Positions 33,024-41,047 of a stretch of DNA of 64,000 nucleotides are shown piece after piece. A model generated the notes under the pieces. The model was not told the origin of the DNA, did no database searches, and saw only the letters and a list, made by a program, of their open reading frames with translations. Within the stretch, counting starts at the first letter, position 1; each line of letters begins with the position of its first letter. The stretch comes from Pseudomonas putida (GTDB lineage Bacteria > Pseudomonadota > Gammaproteobacteria > Pseudomonadales > Pseudomonadaceae), in assembly GCF_001941965.1 (NCBI RefSeq), contig NZ_MKZO01000058.1, positions 186,001 through 250,000 on the forward strand. The letters run 5' to 3'. A program made the translations under genes and the position numbers.

Positions 33024-35276
33024 ATGCACAGCCGCGCCGCGTTTTTCCCCACGACTTCTCCCTTGGCCCAGGCCATCCGCCGTCAACGCCTGACCCTCGG
33101 CGCACTTGCGCTGAGCACCTTGCCGATGGCGCCAGTGATGGCGGCCGATACCGCTCCGGCTGCCCAGGGCGATAGCCCGACCCTCAAGGCCGTGACCGTC
33201 ACCGCCACCCGCCGCGAAGCCTCGCTGCAACAGGTACCGGTCGCGGTCTCGGTGGTGGACGGCGAGCAACTGGAGCGGGAGAACCGCAATAGCGTTGCGA
33301 GCATCGTCCAGCAGGTGCCGAGCCTGAATTTCCGTACCGGCGCATCGAACAAGGACACTTCGCTGTTCATTCGCGGTGTCGGCACCATCTCCACCTCCCC
33401 GGGCGTCGAGCCGACCGTGGCGACGGTGATCGATGGCGTGGTCTTCGGTCGCCCGGGCCAGTCGACCCTGGACCTGCTGGATATCGAACGCCTCGAAGTC
33501 CTGCGCGGCCCGCAGGGCACGCTGTTCGGCAAGAACGCCTCGGCCGGGGTGCTGAACATCACCACCCGCACACCGACGGAAGAAACTCACGGTTTCGTCG
33601 AGCAGTCCTACTTCAGCGGCAATGAAAGCCGGACCCGTTTCGGCATCGGCGGTAGCCTGGTTCCTAACACCCTGAAGGGCTCCATCACCACCCTGTTCGG
33701 CAGCTACGACGGCAATGTGGATAACAAGGCCAACGGCCAGGAAGTCAACGGCTACAACCGCAAGGGCGTGCGCGGCAAGCTGGTGTTCACGCCCACTGAC
33801 GACCTCAGTCTGACCCTCGCCGCCGACTACCTGAAATCCCGTGACGACGCCCCCAATGGCGTGGTCAGCAAGTCCCTGCTGCCGGCATTCTCCAGCGCCC
33901 TGGCGCCGGTCCGCGCCGACAGCGACAACCGCGATATCGTCAGCGACTACCGCAGCCATGTGGACGACACCAACAAGGGCCTGTCGGCCCAGCTCGACTG
34001 GAACCTCGGCGACTACACCCTGACCTCGATCACCGCCTGGCGCGGCTGGGACAACACCCAGTGGCAGGACGGCGATCGCCTGGCGACCATCAGCGCCGCC
34101 TTCCCCGGCATCGAGGACAAGGGCGAGCTGGAGTACAACCAGTACTCCCAGGAACTGCGCCTGGCTTCGCCCAAGGGCCAGTTCCTCGAATACGTCGGCG
34201 GCCTGTTCTACATGCACGGCAAGGACGAAGAGACCTACCGCCGCACCCTGCGCACCACCACCGCGACCCAGCAGGGCATCGCCGACTACAGCACCACCAA
34301 CGACAGCTACGCGGTGTTCGGTGAAAGCACCCTCAACTTCACCGAGCGTTTCCGTGGTATCGCCGGTCTGCGCTGGACCCACGACGACCTCGAATACGAC
34401 CACCGCCGCGTCTCCACCTCGGCAACGGCGGTCAATGGCATCCAGCCGGGTACCAGCAGCTCCGGTTCGGTGGACGAGGACGGCTGGTCCGGGCGTCTCG
34501 GCGTGCAGTACGACCTGACCGACGACATCACCAGCTACCTGACCTACTCCCGCGGCTACAAGGGCCCGGCCTACAACGTGTTCTTCAACATGCAGCCGCG
34601 GGACACCGAGGCGCTCAAGCCGGAGACCTCCAACAGCTGGGAGGCCGGGCTCAAGGCCAGCCTGTGGAACAACCGCCTGACCAGCAACCTGGCGGTGTTC
34701 CACACCGAGTACGACAACTACCAGGCGAACTTCTTCGACAGCGTCGCCGGCCAGGTGGTGACCCGGCTGATCAACGCCGGCAGCGTGAAAAGCGAAGGCG
34801 TCGAGCTGGACTTCGCCCTGCAGGCCACCTCGCAACTGAAGTTCTCCGGCGCCGTGGCCTACACCAAGGCGCGTATCGACGAATTCGCCTGCCCGGCGGG
34901 CGCGGCGGCCTCGTGCAACGTGAATGGCAAGCCGCTGCCGTACAGCCCGGACTGGAAGAGCTATGTCCGCGCCGACTACAGCATTCCGCTGGATAACGGC
35001 CTGGACATCGAGCTGGGCACGGACTTCAGCTGGCAGAGCAAAGTGCAGTACGACATTTCCCAGAATGCCGACACCGTTCAGGGCGCCTATGGCATCTGGA
35101 ATGCCAGCGTCGCGCTGGCGGACTACAACGAAGGCTGGCGCGTGGCGCTGCTGGCCAAAAACCTTGCGGACAAATCCTACTCACCTCTCCTGGCCACCGG
35201 GGGCAACTACATCTACCGCGCCGTGCCGCGGGACGATGAACGTTACTTCGGCATCCAGCTACGCAAGGACTTCTGA
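33024..35276 (+). CDS. TonB-dependent outer-membrane receptor
   Basis: This 750-residue receptor has a signal peptide (about the first 41 residues, ending PMAPVMAADT), a plug domain (about 55-165, with LFIRGVGT and LEVLRGPQGTLFGKNASAGV) and a beta-barrel ending in phenylalanine (GIQLRKDF). It imports a ligand across the outer membrane using TonB energy. The plug-barrel style is that of the large non-siderophore group often called FyuA/CirA-like or Fiu-like only loosely. Downstream genes (monooxygenase, aldo-keto reductase, SsuA-like protein) suggest an organosulfur or similar organic ligand rather than iron; this is inference. Confidence 0.9.
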   Translation: MHSRAAFFPTTSPLAQAIRRQRLTLGALALSTLPMAPVMAADTAPAAQGDSPTLKAVTVTATRREASLQQVPVAVSVVDGEQLERENRNSVASIVQQVPSLNFRTGASNKDTSLFIRGVGTISTSPGVEPTVATVIDGVVFGRPGQSTLDLLDIERLEVLRGPQGTLFGKNASAGVLNITTRTPTEETHGFVEQSYFSGNESRTRFGIGGSLVPNTLKGSITTLFGSYDGNVDNKANGQEVNGYNRKGVRGKLVFTPTDDLSLTLAADYLKSRDDAPNGVVSKSLLPAFSSALAPVRADSDNRDIVSDYRSHVDDTNKGLSAQLDWNLGDYTLTSITAWRGWDNTQWQDGDRLATISAAFPGIEDKGELEYNQYSQELRLASPKGQFLEYVGGLFYMHGKDEETYRRTLRTTTATQQGIADYSTTNDSYAVFGESTLNFTERFRGIAGLRWTHDDLEYDHRRVSTSATAVNGIQPGTSSSGSVDEDGWSGRLGVQYDLTDDITSYLTYSRGYKGPAYNVFFNMQPRDTEALKPETSNSWEAGLKASLWNNRLTSNLAVFHTEYDNYQANFFDSVAGQVVTRLINAGSVKSEGVELDFALQATSQLKFSGAVAYTKARIDEFACPAGAAASCNVNGKPLPYSPDWKSYVRADYSIPLDNGLDIELGTDFSWQSKVQYDISQNADTVQGAYGIWNASVALADYNEGWRVALLAKNLADKSYSPLLATGGNYIYRAVPRDDERYFGIQLRKDF

Positions 35277-35277
35277 C

Positions 35278-36609
35278 ATGAGCAAAACCCCACGGCAAAT
35301 GAGCCTTGGCGCCTTTTTGATGGCAACTGGACATCACGTTGCCGCCTGGCGTCACCCTGAAGTTCCGGCCAATGCCGGACTGGATATCCAGCACTACCGA
35401 CACCTCGCCCGGGTCGCGGAAGACGCCTGCTTCGACGCGTTGTTCGTGGCCGACAGCGTGGCCGCTGCCGAAGGTGAAATTGCCAGCCGGATGGCCCGTT
35501 CCGACCACTTCGAGCCCTTGACGTTGCTCTCGGCGTTGAGCGGGGTCACGGAGCGCATCGGATTGGTGGGTACAGCTACTACAACGTACAACGAGCCATA
35601 CCATGTAGCACGCAAATTTGCTTCGCTCGATCATCTGTCAGGAGGGCGGGCGGGATGGAACCTGGTAACGTCCGATGCCGCCGCTGAAGCGCTTAATTTC
35701 GGCCTCGCCGAGCACGTAGGCCACGCAGAACGCTATGTTCGTGCCCGCGAGTTTCATGAGGTGGTGGTCGGCTTGTGGGACAGTTGGGCCGATGATGCCT
35801 TCATTCGAGACAAGAAATCCGGTACGTACTACAAGCCTGATTCAGTACGATTGATCAATCATGAAGGCGAACACTTCAAAGTGCGCGGTCCTTTGAATGT
35901 AGCCCGCACCCCTCAAGGCCGCCCGGTGGTGGTTCAGGCCGGTTCGTCGCCGGCCGGGCTGGACCTGGCGGCGCGCACTGCCGATGTGGTGTTCACGGCA
36001 CAGACCTCGCTGGCGGCGGCCCAGGCCTTCTATGCCGATCTCAAGGGACGGCTGGCGGCCTACGGGCGTGATCGCGACGCGCTGAAGATCATGCCGGGGG
36101 TGTTCGTCGTCACCGGCGCCAGCCAGGCCGAAGCCGAGGATAAGTTCGCGGTGTTTCAGGAATTGGTGGAGCCGGAGGTGGGGATCGCCCTGCTCGGGCG
36201 GATGCTTGGCAACTTCGACCTGTCGGGTTATCCACAGGACGGTCCGTTGCCGGAACTGCCGCTCACCGACAGCGGCCAGCGCAGCCGCCAGCGCCTGCTC
36301 AGCGAACTGGCCGAACGGGAAAACCTCAATCTGGCCCAGCTTGGCCGGCGTATTGCCGGCGGTCGCGGGCATCACAGCCTGATCGGCACGCCGGCGCAGA
36401 TCGCCGATCAGTTGCAGGAATGGTTCGAGAACGAAGCTGCTGACGGCTTCAATGTGCTGGTCCCGCACCTGCCGGGCGGGCTGGAAGACGTGGCCAACCA
36501 TGTGGTGCCCGAGCTGCAGCGACGCGGTCTGTTCCGCACCCGCTATGAAGGCACCACCTTGCGCGAACACCTCGGCCTGAGCCGGCCGAACAATCCCTAT
36601 TTCTCTTGA
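35278..36609 (+). CDS. NtaA/SnaA/DszA-type flavin-dependent monooxygenase
   Basis: This 443-residue protein is a bacterial luciferase-like monooxygenase of the NtaA/SnaA/SoxA(DszA) group. These use FMNH2 from a partner reductase to open C-N or C-S compounds. Family words include MSLGAFLMATGHHVAAWRHP, GRAGWNLVTSDAAAEALNFG and the RPVVVQAGSSPAGLDLAART flavin region. It starts at ATG 35278, one base after the receptor stop. No flavin reductase is in the operon, so FMNH2 would come from elsewhere (for example SsuE). A sulfur-containing substrate is suggested by the SsuA-like protein. Confidence 0.9.
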   Translation: MSKTPRQMSLGAFLMATGHHVAAWRHPEVPANAGLDIQHYRHLARVAEDACFDALFVADSVAAAEGEIASRMARSDHFEPLTLLSALSGVTERIGLVGTATTTYNEPYHVARKFASLDHLSGGRAGWNLVTSDAAAEALNFGLAEHVGHAERYVRAREFHEVVVGLWDSWADDAFIRDKKSGTYYKPDSVRLINHEGEHFKVRGPLNVARTPQGRPVVVQAGSSPAGLDLAARTADVVFTAQTSLAAAQAFYADLKGRLAAYGRDRDALKIMPGVFVVTGASQAEAEDKFAVFQELVEPEVGIALLGRMLGNFDLSGYPQDGPLPELPLTDSGQRSRQRLLSELAERENLNLAQLGRRIAGGRGHHSLIGTPAQIADQLQEWFENEAADGFNVLVPHLPGGLEDVANHVVPELQRRGLFRTRYEGTTLREHLGLSRPNNPYFS

Positions 36610-36620
36610 GGAGCACGCCA

Positions 36621-37658
36621 ATGACCTACGTTGCCGCGGAAAACCGCTACACCGCCATGCCCTACCGCCGCGTCGGACGCAGCGGCCTGGTATTGCCGGC
36701 CCTGTCCCTGGGCCTGTGGCACAACTTTGGCGACAGCACGCCGCTGGGCGATCAGCGTGCCTTGCTGCGCACCGCCTTCGACCTGGGCATCAACCACTTC
36801 GACCTGGCCAACAACTACGGCCCGCCCTATGGCAGCGCCGAGAGCAACTTCGGTCGCCTGCTGCGCGAGGACTTCAAGGGCTACCGGGATGAACTGATCG
36901 TCTCCAGCAAGGCCGGCTGGGACATGTGGCCGGGCCCATACGGACAGGGCGGCGGCTCGCGCAAATACATCCTCGCCAGCCTCGACCAGAGCCTGGCGCG
37001 GCTGGGGTTGGACTATGTGGATATCTTTTATTCACACCGCTTCGACCCGGACACCCCGCTGGAAGAAACCGCCAGCGCCCTGGCCACGGCGGTGCAGCAG
37101 GGCAAGGCGCTGTACATCGGCATCTCGTCCTACTCCGGCAGCAAGACCCGGGAAATCGCCCGGCTGCTGCAGGAGTGGAAGGTGCCGCTGTTGATTCACC
37201 AGCCGGCCTACAACCTGCTCAATCGCTGGGTGGAAAAGGACCTGCTCGAGGTCACCGACGAGCTGGGTGCCGGGGTCATCGCCTTCACGCCGTTGGCGCA
37301 AGGCTTGCTGACCGACAAATACCTGAATGGCGTGCCCAAGGATGCGCGGGTCAACAAGCCGGGTGGTGGTTCGTTGCTGCCGTCGCACTTGTCCGAGGCG
37401 AACCTGGCGCATGTCCGGGCACTCAACGAGATCGCCAAGGCTCGCGGACAAAGCCTGGCCCAGTTGGCGCTGGCCTGGACGCTGCGTGACACGCGGGTGA
37501 CCTCGGCGCTGATCGGTGCCAGCCGGCCGGAGCAGATCGTCGAGAACGTCGGTGCGCTGAACAACCTGGTGTTCAGTGCCGAAGAGCTGGCGCTGATCGA
37601 CCGGCATGCGGTCGAGGGCGGTATCAACCTCTGGGAAAAGCCCTCGTTGGCGGAGTGA
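36621..37658 (+). CDS. Aldo/keto reductase, YghZ-like
   Basis: This 345-residue NADPH-dependent reductase belongs to the AKR14/YghZ (L-glyceraldehyde 3-phosphate reductase) branch. The catalytic tetrad is visible: Asp and Tyr in HFDLANNYGPPYGSAE, Lys in IVSSKAGWDMW and His in FYSHRFDPD. The C-terminal cofactor region is ALIGASRPEQIVENVGAL. ATG 36621 is supported by GAGGAG upstream. In this operon it may reduce an aldehyde released by the monooxygenase; the native substrate is unknown. Confidence 0.9.
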   Translation: MTYVAAENRYTAMPYRRVGRSGLVLPALSLGLWHNFGDSTPLGDQRALLRTAFDLGINHFDLANNYGPPYGSAESNFGRLLREDFKGYRDELIVSSKAGWDMWPGPYGQGGGSRKYILASLDQSLARLGLDYVDIFYSHRFDPDTPLEETASALATAVQQGKALYIGISSYSGSKTREIARLLQEWKVPLLIHQPAYNLLNRWVEKDLLEVTDELGAGVIAFTPLAQGLLTDKYLNGVPKDARVNKPGGGSLLPSHLSEANLAHVRALNEIAKARGQSLAQLALAWTLRDTRVTSALIGASRPEQIVENVGALNNLVFSAEELALIDRHAVEGGINLWEKPSLAE

Positions 37659-37661
37659 CGC

Positions 37662-38585
37662 ATGAAGGTGATTGCAATGCTGGGCGCCGGCCTGGCCCTG
37701 CTGGGGCTGGCGACGGTGGCGGTGGCTGACCCGCAGCAACTGCGGATCGGCTATCAGAAGGGCTCCATCGCCCTGGTGCTGGCCAAGGAGCATGGGCTGC
37801 TGGAAAAGCGCTTCGGGCAGACGAAGGTGCAGTGGATCGAGTTTCCTGCCGGGCCGCAGATGCTGGAGGCACTGAACATCGGCAGCCTGGATGTCGGCTC
37901 CACGGGTGATATCCCGCCGCTGTTCGCCCAGGCGGCGGGGGCGGACCTGGTGTACATCGGCGCCGAGCCGGCCAAGCCGTCGGCGGAGGTGATTCTGGTG
38001 CGCGAGGACAGCGCGCTGAAGCAGGTGGAGGATCTGAAGGGGCGCAAGGTGGCGCTGCAAAAGGGCTCCAGTTCGCACAACCTGGTGTTGCGGGCGCTGA
38101 ACAAGGCGGGCCTGGCGTTCAAGGATATCCAGCCGGTGTACCTCAGCCCGGCAGATGCCCGGGCGGCGTTCGAGCACGGCAGCGTGGATGCCTGGGCGGT
38201 GTGGGATCCCTATGTCTCGCTGGCCCTCAGTGAAGGGCATAGCCGCAAGCTGGCGGACGGGGAGGGGCTGGGGCTGTCCGGGCCGATCTACACCGCGCGG
38301 CGGGCCTATGCAGCGGAGAATGGTGAGTTTATCCACAACCTGCTGGATGAGCTGACGGCAGCGGAAGCCCTGACTCGCAGTGACCGGGAGGAGAGTCTGA
38401 AAGTGCTCAGCGCCTCCATGGGGCTGCCGCAAGCGGTGGTCGCCAGTTATGTGGATAACCGGCCGCCGTCACCGGTGTTGCCGATCACTGAGGAGGTGAT
38501 CGCGGCGCAGCAGGCGACGGCGGATCTGTTCCATGAGAACCGGCTGTTGCCGAAGCGGTTGGATGTGAAGAAGGCTTTGCCCTAA
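37662..38585 (+). CDS. SsuA-like sulfonate-binding periplasmic protein
   Basis: This 307-residue aliphatic-sulfonate-type binding protein has a signal peptide ending at about residue 22 (GLATVAVA, then DPQQLRIGYQKG). Family motifs include EFPAGPQMLEALNIGSLDVG and VALQKGSSSHNLVLRAL. No permease or ATPase gene follows, so it must feed another importer: the ssu system that begins at the right edge of the window is a candidate, as is the one at 7814-10582. The start is ATG 37662, three bases after the reductase stop. Confidence 0.9.
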   Translation: MKVIAMLGAGLALLGLATVAVADPQQLRIGYQKGSIALVLAKEHGLLEKRFGQTKVQWIEFPAGPQMLEALNIGSLDVGSTGDIPPLFAQAAGADLVYIGAEPAKPSAEVILVREDSALKQVEDLKGRKVALQKGSSSHNLVLRALNKAGLAFKDIQPVYLSPADARAAFEHGSVDAWAVWDPYVSLALSEGHSRKLADGEGLGLSGPIYTARRAYAAENGEFIHNLLDELTAAEALTRSDREESLKVLSASMGLPQAVVASYVDNRPPSPVLPITEEVIAAQQATADLFHENRLLPKRLDVKKALP

Positions 38586-38607
38586 GCCTCTTGGAAAAGC
38601 ACCGCGT

Positions 38608-38640
38608 ACCTTGTGGGGACGGGTGAACCCGCCACAAGGT
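38608..38640. repeat. REP-like hairpin after the SsuA-like gene
   Basis: ACCTTGTGG and CCACAAGGT form a perfect 9-bp outer stem with an inner CGGGT/ACCCG stem. No T-run follows, so it looks like a REP variant with a GGGTGAACCC core, although it may also protect the 3' end of the convergent transcripts. Confidence 0.65.
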
Positions 38641-38650
38641 CCGCATTCGA

Positions 38651-38950
38651 TCAATCGTGAGTGGACTCTTCCGGTACCAATCGCACCTCCACCCTCTGAC
38701 CCAAGGCACGGGCTGCACTGGCAAGGGTGGCCAAGGTCATACCTGGGTCGTTCTGGTCCAATGCCCGGTCGACGGCGGTTCGGCTGGTCTGCATGCGCTC
38801 GGCCAGGGCTTTCTTGGTCACTTTGCGAAGCTTCATGGCTTCGGCCAGTTGCCAGGCGATGACCCGTTTGAGTGCCGCTGCGGAGACCTCTTCTGCAAGA
38901 TCCTGCTCTACCAGGAAGTCGTCGAGACTGGAGCCGATGTGCGGGTTCAT
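38651..38950 (-). CDS. HigA-like XRE antitoxin
   Basis: This 99-residue protein has a helix-turn-helix of the XRE type at about residues 40-75 (VTKKALAERMQTSRTAVDRA). Its gene directly follows and overlaps a RelE/HigB-like gene by four bases. Toxin-first order is typical of higBA-type modules. The protein would neutralise the toxin and repress the pair. Confidence 0.82.
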   Translation of the reverse strand: MNPHIGSSLDDFLVEQDLAEEVSAAALKRVIAWQLAEAMKLRKVTKKALAERMQTSRTAVDRALDQNDPGMTLATLASAARALGQRVEVRLVPEESTHD

Positions 38951-39303
38951 AGGTTTTTCCTCTCTAGAGATGCTTTGCGCTGCCTGGCAGTATCCAGATC
39001 GGCCATTGGAGTTTTCTGGCTCTTTTTGATGAACCCATGGAGCAGAACCATGTGGTTTCCGATGACAGTGAAGAGCACGCGAGCGATCGTATCGATCAGG
39101 TTAACCCTCACTTCCCAGAGTCCTTTTTCAAGCTTCCTGACAATCGGCATCCCCATTGGCCAGCCGATTTGAACAGTCTTTATTTCTGTGCCGATCATTC
39201 GCTTTTGGTCGCGAGGAAGGTCTGTGAGCCATTCCCGAACTGGTTCGTTGCCAGCATCCGTGCGATAAAAGCTGGCTTCCAACACAAGCTGCTGCTCTGC
39301 CAT
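38947..39303 (-). CDS. HigB/Gp49-like mRNA interferase toxin
   Basis: This 118-residue protein resembles the phage-derived Gp49/HigB-like toxins of the RelE superfamily, which cut mRNA on the ribosome. Features are EPVREWLTDLPRDQKRMIG, the strand WEVRVNLIDTIARVLFTVIG and the C-terminal HGFIKKSQKTPMADLDTA. The last is the family's conserved basic helix region. It forms a translationally coupled pair with the downstream HTH gene. Confidence 0.85.
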   Translation of the reverse strand: MAEQQLVLEASFYRTDAGNEPVREWLTDLPRDQKRMIGTEIKTVQIGWPMGMPIVRKLEKGLWEVRVNLIDTIARVLFTVIGNHMVLLHGFIKKSQKTPMADLDTARQRKASLERKNL

Positions 39304-39378
39304 GAGAAGAAGTGTACCTAAAATGGTGCATATTTCAATGAGGCAATTGCATGTGAGCGTATTCGAGGGAGGCCAGCC

Positions 39379-39928
39379 TTAACCGGCCACTACTTCTTGC
39401 TCCAACCCCATCCCCGTCTTGAGAAGAGCAACCGCAACACCAACCTCTCGCGGCCCGCCCGCGCGGATTGCGTCAACCAGCGCGAGGTAATGGTATAGCT
39501 TCGTATCCTGTTTCACGGCCATGGGAACAGTTTTTGTAGAGCGGCTCGATTGCCTGTCCGCGCTCAGACCCCTCGGGGTCGGGCCACACATGGAGCAGCT
39601 CGCCGGCGCTTTTCAGAGATGTCGACAGGGCAGGGGCGGAGAACGCTGTAGGAATGCCGCGAACAATCGCGCCCGCTTTCACCGGGAAAAAGTATTTCAG
39701 TGCATGTTCTGCAATATGGAAGAGGGCGCGACGGTTGACGCTGGGGTGGGATGTCATGAAGTCGTCCATCAACATTCCAGCCTCGCGGCAACGCGCCAAT
39801 GCGTTGGATACCTCGCTTTTGCTCAGCCCAAGCGAGGCTGAGAGCGAGCGCAGCGTGTACTGATCCGTTGGAGCCGGCGCTTCAACGCTGATCAGTTTGA
39901 AAAGAAGCATGATGTCCTGGCTTTTCAT
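39379..39928 (-). pseudogene. HTH regulator broken by a +1 frameshift
   Basis: Two frames join into one protein of about 182 residues if one base of an A-run (T-run at 39531-39535 on the plus strand) is removed. The first part starts MKSQDIMLLFKLISVEAPAP with a MarR-like winged helix (LRSLSASLGLSKSEVSNALA) and ends at EPLYK. The second part continues TVPMAVKQDTKLYHYLALVD to a stop at 39379. As written, the first frame runs on to 39473 with an unrelated tail. It may be a real recent loss or a sequencing error in the homopolymer. It lies upstream of the toxin-antitoxin pair on the same strand and may once have belonged to the same mobile segment. Confidence 0.72.
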
Positions 39929-40039
39929 GCGAGTCTCTCTGTCCACATTCCATGAAATGTGGACGTTTGTCTCGCGGACGATTTTGCTGGTCAATGTCGG
40001 CGATCGATTTCTGCGCGAGAGTGATCAGCCAGCCCCAAC

Positions 40040-40067
40040 AAAAAAGGCCCTGACAACCGTCAGAGCC
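40040..40067 (-). terminator. Minus-strand intrinsic terminator without an evident gene
   Basis: Read on the minus strand, GGCTCTGAC and GTCAGGGCC form a 9-bp stem (one mismatch) followed by TTTTTT. No protein gene lies upstream of it on the minus strand (40068-40228), so it may end a small RNA or antisense transcript starting near the glycine-zipper gene promoter. Confidence 0.6.
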
Positions 40068-40228
40068 TCATCCCGCAAGTAACTTAAGACCATCAAAAAC
40101 ACGATAAGTTTCACAGCAAAATCAACAACTTAGAAATATGTGTGACAGTCGTGCTACTCGTCGGATTTCCATTGTCAGCCTCATGCGCGCAACGCAGGAT
40201 CGCGGCGTCATCCCTTTGAGGCTTTCGT

Positions 40229-40702
40229 ATGAAGTACTCCTCGATTCTTCTGTTGTCCCTCAGCCTGCTCAGTGGCGTTGCCAGCGCAGGCGGCACCACC
40301 GAAGCCGGTATTGGCGGCGCATTGGGTGGGGTATTGGGCTCGGTGGTCGGCCAGTCGATCGGTGGCAGCACCGGCTCGGCGATCGGCGCCGGTCTCGGCG
40401 GCGCGGCCGGTAGTGCCGTCGGCGCCGACAAACGCAGCCGCGGCGAAGCCGCCATCGGTGGCGCCCTGGGCGCAGCCGGCGGCAACGTGGTGGGCCGCAG
40501 CATGGGCGGCAACACCGGCAGCCTGATCGGCGCCGCCGCCGGTGGTGGCGCCGGCGGCGCGCTGGGCAACTACATGGGCAACAAGGCCGACGACGACGAT
40601 CGCCGCTACCGCGATCGCGGCCGTGGCTACGACCGCCGCTATGTCCACGACCGTGGCCATCACTACGGCCATCGCAAGCACAAGCGTCACTGGCGCCACT
40701 GA
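40229..40702 (+). CDS. Glycine-zipper envelope protein
   Basis: This 157-residue secreted protein has a signal peptide (about residues 1-20, SILLLSLSLLSGVASA) and repeated GxxxG glycine-zipper motifs over residues 25-115 (GIGGALGGVLGSVVGQSIGG and later copies). The C-terminus is basic, His/Arg/Tyr-rich (DRGHHYGHRKHKRHWRH). Such proteins sit in or at the outer membrane and are often called YMGG-like or Rick_17kDa-like. Specific function is unknown. The high GC and glycine repeats make the opposite strand open over the same length, which is not a gene. Confidence 0.85.
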   Translation: MKYSSILLLSLSLLSGVASAGGTTEAGIGGALGGVLGSVVGQSIGGSTGSAIGAGLGGAAGSAVGADKRSRGEAAIGGALGAAGGNVVGRSMGGNTGSLIGAAAGGGAGGALGNYMGNKADDDDRRYRDRGRGYDRRYVHDRGHHYGHRKHKRHWRH

Positions 40703-40710
40703 CCCGTCGC

Positions 40711-40745
40711 CCCGCATTCCGTTCTCCCGGAGGACGGAATGCGGG
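40711..40745 (+). terminator. Strong hairpin after the glycine-zipper gene
   Basis: CCCGCATTCCGT pairs perfectly with ACGGAATGCGGG around an 11-base loop, eight bases after the stop. The following bases (AAAGCCCCC) lack a T-run, so termination would be weak, but the stem is placed as a 3' end structure. Confidence 0.6.
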
Positions 40746-41047
40746 AAAGCCCCCACACTCCCTGTAACCAATCGCTTATCAAGCTAAACGCCATCACACC
40801 TTTGGCTTAAGCCATCCTCCTACGCTTCCCGCCTCCTCCTAATCCACCCCGGAATCCCCCGGTGCACGGCGCCTAAAGCGTTTCAGTCGACATTCCTGTC
40901 GGACTGGTCAGCGCACTCCCGTATTGATTTGCCGCGCCACTTTTGTGACTGCCCGGTCGGCTTAAGGGGCGTCCCGATTTTGACGTCAAATCACTATCGC
41001 TACCATGCGAAGCCTTCACAGAAGGACGGTGGGCGTAAGGGATGCGA
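40746..41047. promoter_or_regulatory. Upstream region of the chemosensory operon with two palindromes
   Basis: This 300-base gene-free stretch precedes the che operon. It contains CAGTCGACA...TGTCGGACTG (40884-40906, arms of nine pairs with one bulge) and the perfect 12-bp palindrome TTTGACGTCAAA (40979-40990). Either could be an operator. I cannot assign a sigma factor with confidence. Confidence 0.5.

Noticed and set aside
38608..38640. Intrinsic terminator after the SsuA-like gene
   Set aside because: The stem is perfect but no T-run follows on either strand; it was classed as a REP-like hairpin instead.
40111..40771. Minus-strand open frames opposite the glycine-zipper gene
   Set aside because: The glycine-zipper gene has a signal peptide and family repeats; the antisense frames are proline- or alanine-rich shadows.
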